Shown: positions 34,350-43,064 of the stretch, piece by piece
Position numbering within the stretch: the stretch's first letter is position 1
How the letters are laid out: every line of letters starts with the position of its first letter
Assembly: GCF_014876775.1 (NCBI RefSeq)
Contig: NZ_CP062310.1
Span: 1,093,699 to 1,157,698 of the forward strand
Reading direction: 5' to 3'
DNA from: Infirmifilum lucidum
Lineage (GTDB): Archaea > Thermoproteota > Thermoprotei > Thermofilales > Thermofilaceae
Length of the DNA: 64,000 bases
Translations under genes and position numbers: made by a program
Notes under the pieces: model-generated
Database searches by the model: none
Told to the model about the DNA's origin: nothing
Seen by the model: only the letters and a program-made list of their open reading frames with translations

Positions 34350-35630
34350 ATGCATGGCCCAGGGCATTCACCACTATCCAGAATCGTATTGGATCACAGA
34401 AAGATGAGTAGCGAGTATGTTCCGGTTTTCTTGCCGCACAGGGAGAGCGAGGTTAAAGAGACTCTCAAGCATTTCTACCCGATAATACGGGGGGAGAAGG
34501 GCCTAACCAAGACGGTTATTTATGACGGGCCCACGGGAACCGGGAAGACTGCTGTCGCAAAGAGAATACTCTTGTCGCTTAGCGAACATGCCTCTTTGGG
34601 TAAATTTCCCCCGCTTACGACGAGTTACGTTAATGCATACGAGCTTAGATCCAAGTTCTCGGTTTTCAGGAAGATCGGGGAGGATGTCGGCCTGCGTTTC
34701 CCGCGGAAGGGGTTCTCCACACACGAGGTAATCGCGTACACGTTCCAAACTCTCTCCAGGAGTGGGTCAAACCTTGTTCTCGTAGTCGACGAGGCTGATA
34801 TGCTTGTTCGGCAGAAGGAAGGCGAGGAAGTTCTATACGTCTTGACTAGGGTGGGGGAACTCCTAAGCGATGTAAATGTGGGAATAGGGCTAATTGTAAT
34901 TTTCCGGGACTTCCAGGTGAGTACTGAGAGTATATCCAATGTAGGTGTAAGGAGCTCTCTTTCGTCTACTGTTATACGCTTTAACCCTTACAGCTCTAAA
35001 CAATTGGCCGATATTCTCTGGTATCGGGTAGAGAAGGAAGGAGCTATGAGGCCTGGGGCTGTCGGTAGCGAAGTAATTGAGATGATCGCGAATACCTTTG
35101 GGTACGATCATCAACGAGGGGGTTGGGGGGACGCCCGAATGGCTCTAAAGACTCTATACTACGCGGCTTTGAGGGCAGAGAACTTAGGTCGGGGAGTTGT
35201 TCTCCCAGAGGATGTGCGCGAAGTTCTCAACCAGGGTATATTGCCCACACCATTCGACGAGGAAGAAATCGAGAAACTCCAATTGCACGAGAAGATTTTA
35301 CTCCTAGCAATAACGAACATCCTACTTATGGAGAGAGATAAAGCCTACGTGAGTATCGGGGACGTGGAATTTGAATACGAAGACCTCTGCAACAACTACG
35401 GCATTAAGCCGCTGAAACACACAAGCATCTGGGAGAGGGTTCAAGTGTTGAAGAACAAGGGATTGATCGACACGCGGGTCAGTAGCATGGACGGGAAAGG
35501 CAGAACAACCCAAATAGCACTACCCCAGGTACCTGAGGTCGAGTACTTAGGAATAAACAGGGTACCGCTAGACGTCCTCAAGAAGGTTCTACAAGAGTCG
35601 ATAGAGGAAGAGCTCAGAAGCGCGCACTAG
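34350..35630 (+). CDS. cdc6: Orc1/Cdc6 replication initiator
   Basis: AAA+ origin-binding protein, 426 residues. VFLPHRESEVKETLKHF is the N-terminal linker; Walker A GPTGTGKT is at residues 60-67, Walker B VVDEAD at 145-150, followed by sensor 1 and the archaeal insertion helices; GWGDARMALKTLYYAA is the sensor 2 helix (normally GDAR). Residues 340-426 form the C-terminal winged helix (SIWERVQVLKNKGLIDTRVS). It both marks origins and loads MCM. Origins often lie beside these genes, but in the 116 bases upstream I see no clear ORB or mini-ORB element. Confidence 0.95.
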   Translation: MHGPGHSPLSRIVLDHRKMSSEYVPVFLPHRESEVKETLKHFYPIIRGEKGLTKTVIYDGPTGTGKTAVAKRILLSLSEHASLGKFPPLTTSYVNAYELRSKFSVFRKIGEDVGLRFPRKGFSTHEVIAYTFQTLSRSGSNLVLVVDEADMLVRQKEGEEVLYVLTRVGELLSDVNVGIGLIVIFRDFQVSTESISNVGVRSSLSSTVIRFNPYSSKQLADILWYRVEKEGAMRPGAVGSEVIEMIANTFGYDHQRGGWGDARMALKTLYYAALRAENLGRGVVLPEDVREVLNQGILPTPFDEEEIEKLQLHEKILLLAITNILLMERDKAYVSIGDVEFEYEDLCNNYGIKPLKHTSIWERVQVLKNKGLIDTRVSSMDGKGRTTQIALPQVPEVEYLGINRVPLDVLKKVLQESIEEELRSAH

Positions 35631-35664
35631 CTGGAGTCGCCCTAATTGCGTTCTGTTTGAGAAA

Positions 35665-35674
35665 GTTTATAAAC
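35665..35674 (+). promoter_or_regulatory. Promoter of L24-SecY ribosomal operon
   Basis: GTTTATAAAC, preceded by GAAA as BRE, about 30 bases before the L24 ATG at 35702. Confidence 0.6.
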
Positions 35675-35701
35675 ACATCTTGATAAGCTAGCTGGGATAG
35701 T

Positions 35702-36085
35702 ATGCAACGTGCCGTCTCATCGAAACCCTCAAAGGTGAGAAAGAGGGAAGTGTACAATGCCCCGCTCCATGTTAGGTCTAAGAGGATAGTAGCGCCTCTC
35801 TCAAAAGAGCTCCAGGAAAAGCTTGGCATAAAGAGGATACGGGTGAGGAAAGGGGACAAAGTACTCATCGTTCGCGGCTCTTTTAAGGGGCATGAAGGGA
35901 GAGTCACAGGGGTCAACACCAAGAGAGAACGTATATACGTTGAGGGGGCTGTGTTGCGCAAGGCTGACGGAACAGAGGTTCCTTATCCAATCCATCCATC
36001 TAAGGTCATTGTCGTGGAGCTAGATTTATCGGATAAACGTAGAAGGGAGCTTGTTGAGAAACGTAAAGTCGGTGGTGGGCAATGA
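35702..36085 (+). CDS. rpl24: Ribosomal protein L24 (uL24)
   Basis: 127 residues. The KOW motif [21 protein letters not shown] (residues 45-65) and [27 protein letters not shown] identify archaeal L24. First gene of a long spc-like operon; in other archaea it follows L14, which is missing here, and it has its own promoter. ATG overlap with S4e. Confidence 0.96.
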   Translation: MQRAVSSKPSKVRKREVYNAPLHVRSKRIVAPLSKELQEKLGIKRIRVRKGDKVLIVRGSFKGHEGRVTGVNTKRERIYVEGAVLRKADGTEVPYPIHPSKVIVVELDLSDKRRRELVEKRKVGGGQ

Positions 36086-36825
36086 CGCGTAAGATTAGGA
36101 GCTCGCTCAGACATCTGAGAAGATCCATCGCGCCCCCCTTCTGGCCTATAAGCAGGAAGGAGCACGCGTGGACCGTTAAGCCGAGCCCCGGCCCGCACCC
36201 CCTCTTCAAGAGCATACCGCTCGGCATAGTAGTGCGGGATATCCTGGGCTACGCAACTTCAATGAGGGAAGCCCGTCGAATCCTGAACGAGAGAAAGATC
36301 TCGATAGATGGGCGTGTCATTACAGACTACAAGTTCCCGGTAGGCCTCATGGATATTATTCATGTTATCCCTGAAGGAAAGTTTTACCGAGTAGTGCCTG
36401 ACGCTATAAAGAAGCTGAAACTTGTTGAAATACCACAGGAAGAAGCTGGCTACAAGCTGTTAAAAGTCATTCGAAAACAGTCAGTAAGAGGGGGCAGTAT
36501 CCAGCTCACGCTCCACGATGGGAGAAACATCCTACTACCCAAGCCAGGTGAAGGGGGCCTTAACGTGAGGACATTTGACTCTCTACTAATAACCATTCCT
36601 AAACAGTCTATCGTTCAACACGTTCCACTCAGGGAAGGCGTGCTCGCAGCCGTAACCGATGGGCGCCACGTGGGTTTTGTCGGTAGGATTGAATCCATAC
36701 AACAGGTATTTAAGCGCAAAGACGCACTCGTGGTCTTAAAGAATGATCAAGGAGAGACGGCAAGAACCAAGCTTGAGTACATTCTTCCTGTAGGCACCGA
36801 AAAGCCTCTAGTGACTATTGGGTGA
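36082..36825 (+). CDS. rps4e: Ribosomal protein S4e
   Basis: 247 residues, archaeal/eukaryotic small-subunit protein. [37 protein letters not shown]-type N-terminus, an S4 domain ([28 protein letters not shown]) and a C-terminal KOW region ([11 protein letters not shown]). ATGA overlap with L24 upstream and overlap with L5 downstream. Confidence 0.96.
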   Translation: MTRKIRSSLRHLRRSIAPPFWPISRKEHAWTVKPSPGPHPLFKSIPLGIVVRDILGYATSMREARRILNERKISIDGRVITDYKFPVGLMDIIHVIPEGKFYRVVPDAIKKLKLVEIPQEEAGYKLLKVIRKQSVRGGSIQLTLHDGRNILLPKPGEGGLNVRTFDSLLITIPKQSIVQHVPLREGVLAAVTDGRHVGFVGRIESIQQVFKRKDALVVLKNDQGETARTKLEYILPVGTEKPLVTIG

Positions 36826-36830
36826 TGCGT

Positions 36831-37382
36831 ATGAAGGGTGTCCCCGTCATGGAGGCTGGCCATCTGATGCGTAGGATCTTTATAGGTAAGGTTGTAGTCA
36901 ACATAGGTGTTGGCGAGAGCGGAGAAAGGCTTGCTAAAGCGGCAAAGCTCCTTGAGGAATTAACAGGCCAGAAGCCGTCGTTACGACGTGCTAGGAGGTC
37001 TATCAAAGAGTTTGGAGTCAAGAAGGGTGAAAACATTGCTGTCATGGTCACACTTCGAGGAGAAAAAGCAATAAATTTCCTGAAACGGGCGCTTGCAGCA
37101 GTCGACTACAAGATAAATGAGAGGAGCATCGATAAGCACGGCAACTTCGCTTTTGGTGTCAAGGAACACATACTCCTGCCCGGCGTGAAGTACGATCCAG
37201 AAGTAGGAATATTCGGTTTTGACGTGATAGTTGCACTCGAGAGGCCTGGCTATCGCATAGCGCGGAGGAGAAGAAAGAGATCAAAGATCGGTTATAGGCA
37301 CCGAGTTACTAGGGAGGAGACGATAGCATACTTAGAAAAAGTTTTAGGAGTGCAGGTTATTAGGGCAAAAAGAGGTGGGTAG
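36831..37382 (+). CDS. rpl5: Ribosomal protein L5 (uL5)
   Basis: About 183 residues, central protuberance protein binding 5S rRNA. GKVVVNIGVGESGERLAKAAKLLEELTGQKPS-like N-terminus, KKGENIAVMVTLRGEKA, and GVKYDPEVGIFGFDVIV are typical. Starts at GTG 36822, ATG 36825, ATG 36831 and ATG 36849 are all in frame; ATG 36831 has GGGTGAT at the best distance. Confidence 0.94.
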   Translation: MKGVPVMEAGHLMRRIFIGKVVVNIGVGESGERLAKAAKLLEELTGQKPSLRRARRSIKEFGVKKGENIAVMVTLRGEKAINFLKRALAAVDYKINERSIDKHGNFAFGVKEHILLPGVKYDPEVGIFGFDVIVALERPGYRIARRRRKRSKIGYRHRVTREETIAYLEKVLGVQVIRAKRGG

Positions 37383-37388
37383 TTAGTT

Positions 37389-37553
37389 ATGGCCAAGCTT
37401 CACCCTCCAAAAAAGCGCAAGTACGGGAAAGGTAGTAGGAGGTGTATCAGGTGCGGGACTCACGAAGCGGTCATCAGAATATACGGCTTAAACCTCTGCC
37501 GCAGGTGCTTCCGCGAGGTGGCCGAAGAAATAGGGTTCAAGAAGTACTCGTAG
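37389..37553 (+). CDS. rps14: Ribosomal protein S14 type Z (uS14)
   Basis: Small gene of 54 codons between L5 and S8. The protein starts [17 protein letters not shown] and has zinc-binding pairs C19/C22 (CIRC) and C37/C40 (CRRC), ending GFKKYS. Full length for archaeal S14. Six-base gap to L5 and ten to S8. Confidence 0.96.
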   Translation: MAKLHPPKKRKYGKGSRRCIRCGTHEAVIRIYGLNLCRRCFREVAEEIGFKKYS

Positions 37554-37563
37554 GTGGTTTACA

Positions 37564-37953
37564 ATGATGATGGATACACTTGCTAATGCTATGGCGACGA
37601 TCTACAATAACGAGGTCAAGGGTCACCGCGAGTGCGTCGTATACCCTGCCTCGAAACTAATAGCACGTGTACTCAACGTCATGAAACAGAGTGGTTACAT
37701 CGAGGACTTCGAGTTCGTTAACGACGGGAGAGGCGGAAAAATAGTTGTGAAGCTACATGGTAGGATAAACAAATGCGGCGCCATTAAGCCGAGGTTCTCC
37801 GTCAAGAAGGATGAATACGTAAAGTGGGAGCAACAGTTCCTGCCCTCCAGGGACGTCGGCATACTTATTATCTCAACGCCACAGGGCGTGATGAACCACC
37901 GCGAGGCACAGAGCAGGGGTCTAGGCGGAGTGCTACTCGCCTATGTGTACTGA
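37564..37953 (+). CDS. rps8: Ribosomal protein S8 (uS8)
   Basis: 129 residues. [29 protein letters not shown] and the C-terminal [26 protein letters not shown] are diagnostic. AGGTGG upstream supports ATG 37564 (a second ATG follows at once). In archaea the next gene is normally L6; here it is L32e after 13 bases. Confidence 0.96.
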   Translation: MMMDTLANAMATIYNNEVKGHRECVVYPASKLIARVLNVMKQSGYIEDFEFVNDGRGGKIVVKLHGRINKCGAIKPRFSVKKDEYVKWEQQFLPSRDVGILIISTPQGVMNHREAQSRGLGGVLLAYVY

Positions 37954-37966
37954 AGGGGGTTAGGAA

Positions 37967-38413
37967 ATGAGCGAGGAGAAACAGCCTGGTGCTGAGAGAG
38001 AAACAAAGAAGGTAAAGCCAGCCCTTTCCCCTGAAGAACGGAAGATGCTTAAACTCCGTGCAGAGATTAACAGCCTAAGGCCCAGGTTCATACGCATGAA
38101 CTCGTGGAGGCTGAAAAGACTTAAGGATAGCTGGCGTAGCCCTAGGCGAAGCCTCGACAACAAGATAAGGTTGCAGCGAAAAGGTTTCCCGCCACTTGTG
38201 AAGGTTGGCTATCGTGGTCCAGCTGTGGTGCGCGGCCTGCACCCCTCTGGGTTCGAAGAGGTTATCGTGCACACGGTAGAAGAGCTCGAGAAAATAGACC
38301 CCTCCAGGCAGGCCGTTAGAATTGCGTCAACTGTTGCTAGGCGTAAGAGAATCGAAATAATTAAAAAGGCGGAGGAAAAGGGTATCCGCATACTTAATGC
38401 AGGGGGTGCGTAG
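37967..38413 (+). CDS. rpl32e: Ribosomal protein L32e
   Basis: 148 residues, archaeal/eukaryotic large-subunit protein. RPRFIRMNSWRLKRLKDSWRSPRR-type core, VKVGYRGPAVVRGLHPSGFEEVIVHTVEEL and the basic C-terminus are typical. The charged N-terminal extension of about 35 residues is usual in Thermoproteota. The L6 gene expected before it is absent. Confidence 0.95.
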   Translation: MSEEKQPGAERETKKVKPALSPEERKMLKLRAEINSLRPRFIRMNSWRLKRLKDSWRSPRRSLDNKIRLQRKGFPPLVKVGYRGPAVVRGLHPSGFEEVIVHTVEELEKIDPSRQAVRIASTVARRKRIEIIKKAEEKGIRILNAGGA

Positions 38414-38415
38414 TG

Positions 38416-38862
38416 ATGGATGTAAGTGTAGCCCGCAGGCTTGCATCAGAGGTGCTCGGCGTTGGGGAGAGCAGGATTTGGGTCGACCCTACGCGCTTAG
38501 ACGACGTAGCTGCCGCCATAAGCCGAGAGGATGTTAGGCGGCTAATCAAAGAAGGTATAATAAAAGCCCTACCACCATCCACACCGTCCCGTGGCAGGCA
38601 TAGGCTTAGAAGGCTTAAAAAGAAAAGGGGTAGGGGTCCAGGGAGTAGGAAAGGTCCAAGAGTCGATGAGAAGAGAGTGTGGATAGCAAGGGTGAGAGCT
38701 CAGAGAAGATTCCTCAAAGCCCTGAAGAGCAAAGGGTTGATTGACAGCAAAAATTTCTGGAGAGTTTACAAGTTAATAAAGGGCGGAGTGTTTAGAAGCG
38801 TGGCACACCTCAAGTTGTACCTTTCTGAACACAAGCTAATAAAGGTGAACCAGAGTGGCTAG
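38416..38862 (+). CDS. rpl19e: Ribosomal protein L19e
   Basis: 148 residues, long basic helix of the large subunit. [36 protein letters not shown] and [12 protein letters not shown] are diagnostic. GTG 38413 is in frame, but ATG 38416 has GGGGGTG at the right distance. Overlaps L18 by eight bases. Confidence 0.95.
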   Translation: MDVSVARRLASEVLGVGESRIWVDPTRLDDVAAAISREDVRRLIKEGIIKALPPSTPSRGRHRLRRLKKKRGRGPGSRKGPRVDEKRVWIARVRAQRRFLKALKSKGLIDSKNFWRVYKLIKGGVFRSVAHLKLYLSEHKLIKVNQSG

Positions 38863-39445
38863 AGGATCAACATACAAGGTTCCGCTAAAGCGGCGTCGAG
38901 AAGGTAAAACAAATTACTACAAAAGGAGGAAGCTCATACTTTCCAGGAAGCCCCGGCTTGTCGTCAGGATTCTCTCACGAACCGCGATTGTCCAGGTCAT
39001 AAAGGCTGATCCTAGGGGAGACATAACTCTGGCTTCCGCGCACTCAAGAGAATTACTAAAATATGGCTGGAAGGGGGGATTAAAGAACACGCCGGCTGTA
39101 TACCTGCTCGGCATGCTTGCTGCTTTGAAGGCCAAGAAGAATGGCGTAAACGAGGCAGTGCTAGATATAGGGTTGCACAGACCGACAAGAGGGGGTAGAG
39201 TTTTCGCGGCAGCTAAGGGAGCTATCGATGCAGGCCTTAGCGTTCCGGCAAGTGAAGAGATTTTCCCAGGAGACGATAGAATAAAGGGTGAACATATAGC
39301 TCTATACTCAAGACTACTCCGGGAACAGGATCCTGAAGAATATCACAGGCGTTTCTCAGAGTACCTCGCGAAGGGTCTTAGTCCTGAAGATCTACCTAGA
39401 CACTTCGAGGAAGTAAGAGAGAACATCCTAAGGGCTTTTTCATGA
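38855..39445 (+). CDS. rpl18: Ribosomal protein L18 (uL18)
   Basis: 196 residues, 5S rRNA-binding protein of the archaeal/eukaryotic L5e type. [24 protein letters not shown]-type N-terminus and [29 protein letters not shown] core. GTG start inside the end of L19e. Confidence 0.96.
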   Translation: MARGSTYKVPLKRRREGKTNYYKRRKLILSRKPRLVVRILSRTAIVQVIKADPRGDITLASAHSRELLKYGWKGGLKNTPAVYLLGMLAALKAKKNGVNEAVLDIGLHRPTRGGRVFAAAKGAIDAGLSVPASEEIFPGDDRIKGEHIALYSRLLREQDPEEYHRRFSEYLAKGLSPEDLPRHFEEVRENILRAFS

Positions 39446-39490
39446 AAAGGTATTTAATGCATCCAATATAGGTGTCTAGAGGTGACTCTA

Positions 39491-40102
39491 GTGTCGATTG
39501 GCAACTGGGTTCCCAGAACTCAAGTTGGGAGAATGGTAGCAGAGGGTAAAATAAGGTCGATAGATGAAATATTTGCCAGAAATCTCCCCATAAGGGAAGT
39601 CGAGATCATAGACACCCTGCTTCCAGACCTCAAATTCGAAGTTCTAAACGTTAATTTCGTTCAGAGGCAGACAGACTCGGGTGAAGTAAGCCAGTACCAA
39701 GTGACTGTGGCTGTCGGGAACGAAAACGGCTATATAGGAGTAGGCATGGGTAAGTCGAGACATATAGGTACAGCTATAGACAAGGCTGTAAAGAGAGCTA
39801 AACTAAACATAATTCCCGTTAGAAGAGGCTGTGGTAGCTGGGAGTGCTTGTGCGGAGAACTGCATAGCGTGCCCTTTAAGGTTGAAGGTAAAAGTGGCAG
39901 TGTGCGTGTTGTACTTTTACCAGCTCCAAAGGGAGTCGGTATTGTAGCCTCTGACGTAGCTAAAACAGTGCTTAGACTAGCCGGGATAAGCGATGTGTGG
40001 TCCAGATCTTTTGGGGAAACTCGTACTACACACAACATGGCTAAGGCTGTATACGAGGCATTAAAACAAACGTATAAGTTCCATTCGCCTGACAACTGGT
40101 GA
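39491..40102 (+). CDS. rps5: Ribosomal protein S5 (uS5)
   Basis: About 203 residues. NWVPRTQVGRMVAEGKI, the double-stranded RNA-binding stretch VGNENGYIGVGMGKSRHIG and the S5 domain 2 VRVVLLPAPKGVGIVASDVAKTVLRLAGI are typical of archaeal S5. GTG 39482 is in frame, but GTG 39491 is five bases after GAGGTGA and is preferred. Overlaps L30 by four bases. Confidence 0.94.
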   Translation: MSIGNWVPRTQVGRMVAEGKIRSIDEIFARNLPIREVEIIDTLLPDLKFEVLNVNFVQRQTDSGEVSQYQVTVAVGNENGYIGVGMGKSRHIGTAIDKAVKRAKLNIIPVRRGCGSWECLCGELHSVPFKVEGKSGSVRVVLLPAPKGVGIVASDVAKTVLRLAGISDVWSRSFGETRTTHNMAKAVYEALKQTYKFHSPDNW

Positions 40103-40578
40103 GACGTATGGCCTTGTTGTTTGTCATAAGGTTGAGAGGACGACCTGATCGAGCACCTGAGGAGGAAAAGGCGCTAGGGCTTCTGAGGCTGCACAAAACC
40201 TATCACGCAACACTCGTGCCCGACACTCCGTCCATTAGAGGCATGCTTGAGAAGACCCTTAACAGCGCAGTCACGTACGGCGAGATAAGAAGAGACGTCT
40301 TAGTGGAATTGCTCAAGAAGCGAGGAAGAATTGCTGGGAATAAAAGGCTAACGCTTGAATACCTTAAGAGTATTGGATATGAGAGCTTCGAGGCGCTTGC
40401 AGACGCACTCCTCGAAGGCAGGGTAAAGTTGGACGAGGTGCCTGGGCTTAAACCTGTCTTCCGTCTCCGCCCACCCTCTGGCGGCTTTAAAGGGACAATA
40501 AAAAAGAACTTTAAAGCTGGAGGAGAGGCAGGCTACAGAGGAGAGGCTGTAAACGACCTCATACTTAGAATGTTGTAG
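40099..40578 (+). CDS. rpl30: Ribosomal protein L30 (uL30)
   Basis: 159 residues, archaeal/eukaryotic L7 type, longer than bacterial L30. LFVIRLRGRPDRAPEEEKALGLLRLHKTYHA and RPPSGGFKGTIKKNFKAGGEAG are diagnostic. GTG or ATG 40108 as start; both follow the S5 end closely. Confidence 0.93.
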   Translation: MRRMALLFVIRLRGRPDRAPEEEKALGLLRLHKTYHATLVPDTPSIRGMLEKTLNSAVTYGEIRRDVLVELLKKRGRIAGNKRLTLEYLKSIGYESFEALADALLEGRVKLDEVPGLKPVFRLRPPSGGFKGTIKKNFKAGGEAGYRGEAVNDLILRML

Positions 40579-40642
40579 GTGCTCTAGGAACAGGTTTTCC
40601 ATCTACTGCACCCTGAGCATGTAGAGATAGGCTTAAAAAAGG

Positions 40643-40653
40643 CTCTTATAAAA
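40643..40653 (+). promoter_or_regulatory. Internal promoter before L15
   Basis: CTCTTATAAAA in the 94-base gap between L30 and L15, preceded by an A-rich BRE-like run; initiation would fall just before TTG 40673. Confidence 0.45.
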
Positions 40654-40672
40654 TCCATCAAGGTGTGTCGAG

Positions 40673-41125
40673 TTGGTTAGACGCCGCGAAAAGAAGAGCA
40701 AGTACTACCGGGGTAGCAGGACACACGGTTGGGGTCGTGTGGCCCAACACAGGAGAAGCGGGAGAAAAGGAGGGCGTGGCCGTGTTGGCTACCACAAGCA
40801 CAAGTGGAGCTGGATCCTAAAGAATGCTCCAGACTGGTACGGTAAGCACGGCTTCACCCGCCACCCATCTCTGGTTACAAGGTACTCATCCCTGAATGTA
40901 GGTGAGTTAGACGAAAAGATAGACAAGCTGGTAGAGCTAGGTCTTGCCACTAAAAGCGAAGACGGCTTCTACATTGATCTTGCGCTCCTAGGCGTGAACA
41001 AGCTTACAGGGAGAGGAAGGGTGACTAAGAAGATAGTGGTGTCTGTTCACAAAGCGACTGAGCAAGCGGTAGCCAAGATCGTTGCAGCCGGGGGTAAAGT
41101 CATAAGACCTGGTGAAGCCAATTGA
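40673..41125 (+). CDS. rpl15: Ribosomal protein L15 (uL15)
   Basis: 150 residues, archaeal L27a type. RGSRTHGWGRVAQHRRSGRKGGRG-like glycine-rich basic N-terminus, HKHKWSW, and the C-terminal VSVHKATEQAVAKIVAAGGKVI. TTG start after AAGGTGTG. Overlaps secY by four bases. Confidence 0.95.
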   Translation: MVRRREKKSKYYRGSRTHGWGRVAQHRRSGRKGGRGRVGYHKHKWSWILKNAPDWYGKHGFTRHPSLVTRYSSLNVGELDEKIDKLVELGLATKSEDGFYIDLALLGVNKLTGRGRVTKKIVVSVHKATEQAVAKIVAAGGKVIRPGEAN

Positions 41126-42564
41126 GCGTCTACGACCGTTTATCGGTACTCTTCAGGATACTCCCAGAGGTGGAACGACCCTCTAGGAAGCCGAGCCTCG
41201 GGGAGAGGCTCTTCTGGACTGGACTGGTGTTAATTGCATACTTCCTGATGGGGCAGGTTCCGCTCTATGGCATACCCAGGCAGACTCAGGGAACTATCGG
41301 GGCGCTTGAGTTCTTACGCATAGTAATGGCCTCCAAGAGAGGCACACTAATAGAACTTGGTATAGGGCCGATAGTTACTTCTGGAATTATCTGGGAGTTA
41401 CTAGTAGGTAGCAAGATTGTGAACATAGATCTAACGAGCAGAGAGGGAAGGAGAACCTTTGCTGGCCTTCAAAAGCTCACGGCTATACTTTTCGCTGCGC
41501 TTGAAGCCTTCGCGTATATCTACGGCGGTGTTTACGGATTCCTTACTCCTACACAGCAAGCCCTAGTGTTCATTCAGCTGTTTGTTGCGAGCATATTCGT
41601 AATTTTAATGAATGACATGCTTGAGAAGGGGTGGGGGGTTGGGAGCGCAGTAAGTCTCTTCATAGCCGCCGGGGTAGCACAGCAAATATTCTGGGAACTA
41701 TTTAGCCCAATAGGGCCACTCGCCGATGGACTCTACTACGGCCTCTTCCCGTCTCTAATAGTGGGAGTCGTTAACTTTGTCACGACGGGGAATGCCACCC
41801 TGCTACACTATGCAATACTCAGACCCACAGGCTATCCAGATCTAGTAGGTTTTGCCTCAATGGTTGCACTACTACTATTCCTAGCATATCTTGAGAGCAC
41901 CAAAGTCACAATACCGGTATCCAGCGCGAGGTTTAGTGGCATGCGTACGCGGATACCCCTAAAGCTCCTGTACGTGTCTGTAATGCCCGTGATACTAGTT
42001 GGCGCACTCTATGCCAACATAGTAATGATAACACAAGCACTCTGGCCTAGGTTGAATCCAGGAAACACGAACCCCTATCTCAACGTTATCGCCAAGTTTA
42101 ACTACACACAAAACGGCCCAGTTCCGTTACCAGGCAGTCTAGTCTACTACATCACTCCGCCTAGATCCATATTCTCGGTTTTCTACGACCCAGTACACGT
42201 GGCAGTATACGCTTTACTCTACATTTCTTTCGCAGTTCTCTTTGGCGTTGCCTGGATAGTAACCTCTGGCATGGATCCCGAGAGCCAGGCTGAGCAGCTC
42301 GTCAAGGCTCAACTCCATATACCCGGGTTCAGAAAGAGCGAGAAAATCATAGCAAATGTGCTCAGGCGCTATATATGGAGCCTGACCATTCTTAGCAGCA
42401 TACTGATAGGCCTAATCGCCGTAACAAGCGACCTACTAAGAGTCATGGGAGGGGGCACTGGGATCTTACTGCTCGTCGGTATAACAATACAGTACTATTC
42501 AATACTGGCAAGCGAGCGCGCTTTAGAGATGTACCCGGCGCTTTCACGCTTGCTAGGCGAGTAG
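41122..42564 (+). CDS. secY: Preprotein translocase subunit SecY
   Basis: Central channel of the Sec translocon, 480 residues, about ten membrane spans. N-terminal VERPSRKPSLGERLFWTGLVLIAYFLMGQVPLYGI, the plug region, EALEAF-like span 3 and SSARFSGMRTRIPLKLLYVSVMPVI (cytosolic loop 5-6 with basic residues for ribosome binding) are recognisable. TTG start overlaps the L15 stop. Adenylate kinase and other genes that often follow secY are not here. Confidence 0.96.
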   Translation: MSVYDRLSVLFRILPEVERPSRKPSLGERLFWTGLVLIAYFLMGQVPLYGIPRQTQGTIGALEFLRIVMASKRGTLIELGIGPIVTSGIIWELLVGSKIVNIDLTSREGRRTFAGLQKLTAILFAALEAFAYIYGGVYGFLTPTQQALVFIQLFVASIFVILMNDMLEKGWGVGSAVSLFIAAGVAQQIFWELFSPIGPLADGLYYGLFPSLIVGVVNFVTTGNATLLHYAILRPTGYPDLVGFASMVALLLFLAYLESTKVTIPVSSARFSGMRTRIPLKLLYVSVMPVILVGALYANIVMITQALWPRLNPGNTNPYLNVIAKFNYTQNGPVPLPGSLVYYITPPRSIFSVFYDPVHVAVYALLYISFAVLFGVAWIVTSGMDPESQAEQLVKAQLHIPGFRKSEKIIANVLRRYIWSLTILSSILIGLIAVTSDLLRVMGGGTGILLLVGITIQYYSILASERALEMYPALSRLLGE

Positions 42565-42602
42565 AGCTCATTTTAATAAACTTACATTTAATTCTGTTTG
42601 TA

Positions 42603-42633
42603 AAACGATGAATACAAAATCAATCAATCGTTT
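42603..42633. promoter_or_regulatory. Inverted repeat, possible operator
   Basis: AAACGAT (42603-42609) and ATCGTTT (42627-42633) form a seven-base inverted repeat with a 17-base spacer, immediately upstream of the TATA element (42644-42652) of a small winged-helix gene. Position suits autoregulation by that protein. A pair of this size may arise by chance in AT-rich DNA. Confidence 0.3.
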
Positions 42634-42685
42634 GACAAAATAAAGTTTTAATACGCGGATAAACAATGAAATCTGGTGAAATAAA

Positions 42686-42898
42686 ATGCCGAGGAAGGTC
42701 ACGGACAAGATAATTGAGAGGAAAAAGCTCATACACGACTACCTGAAGAAGCACGGTCCTATACCCACTGTTGAAATAGTGAAGGATTTAGGGCTCTCCC
42801 ATAGCCAGGTCTTCTATGTCTTGAGGCTTCTGTTACGGGAGGGGAAAGTTAAAGAGGAGAGAAGAGGGAAAATGGCGTACTGGGTTGCTGTAGAGTAG
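42686..42898 (+). CDS. Small winged-helix DNA-binding protein
   Basis: 70 residues that are a single winged helix: IERKKLIHDYLKKHGPIPTVEIVKDLGLSHSQVFYVLRLLLREGKVKEERRG-type layout, with TVEIVKDLGLSHSQVFYVLRLL as helix-turn-helix (residues 29-50) and KEERRGKMAYW as wing. GGTGA precedes ATG 42686 by seven bases. Own promoter GTTTTAAT (42645-42652). Likely a local transcription regulator; the inverted repeat upstream suggests autoregulation. Confidence 0.8.
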   Translation: MPRKVTDKIIERKKLIHDYLKKHGPIPTVEIVKDLGLSHSQVFYVLRLLLREGKVKEERRGKMAYWVAVE

Positions 42899-42910
42899 TC
42901 CTGGAAATGT

Positions 42911-42946
42911 CTTTAAATACTACTGAATAATTAGGCACATGGGTGT
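42911..42946 (+). promoter_or_regulatory. Promoter and RBS of basic small protein / SPOUT operon
   Basis: TATA CTTTAAATA (42911-42919) and ribosome-binding site GGGTGT (42941-42946) frame a short leader before ATG 42952. Confidence 0.55.
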
Positions 42947-42951
42947 AGAAA

Positions 42952-43056
42952 ATGGGAGGGCGGCAGAGAACGTCTCTCTTCATGGAGAAGAAGAAGGAAC
43001 TCACCAGAGAGAAAGCCCAGGTTGCTAAAGCAAAGGAAAAAGAGTCAGAGAAGTAG
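42952..43056 (+). CDS. Small basic protein, 34 residues
   Basis: Frame MGGRQRTSLFMEKKKELTRE..., very rich in Lys and Glu, ending KESEK. It has a good TATA box, a ribosome-binding site and a nine-base gap to the next gene, so I take it as expressed. The MGG start followed by a Lys-rich helix resembles the N-terminus of archaeal ribosomal protein S25e, but the winged-helix domain of S25e is missing; the neighbouring 70-residue winged-helix protein lies upstream, in its own transcription unit. It may also be an unrelated small RNA-binding protein. Confidence 0.55.
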   Translation: MGGRQRTSLFMEKKKELTREKAQVAKAKEKESEK

Positions 43057-43064
43057 GATAAGTA

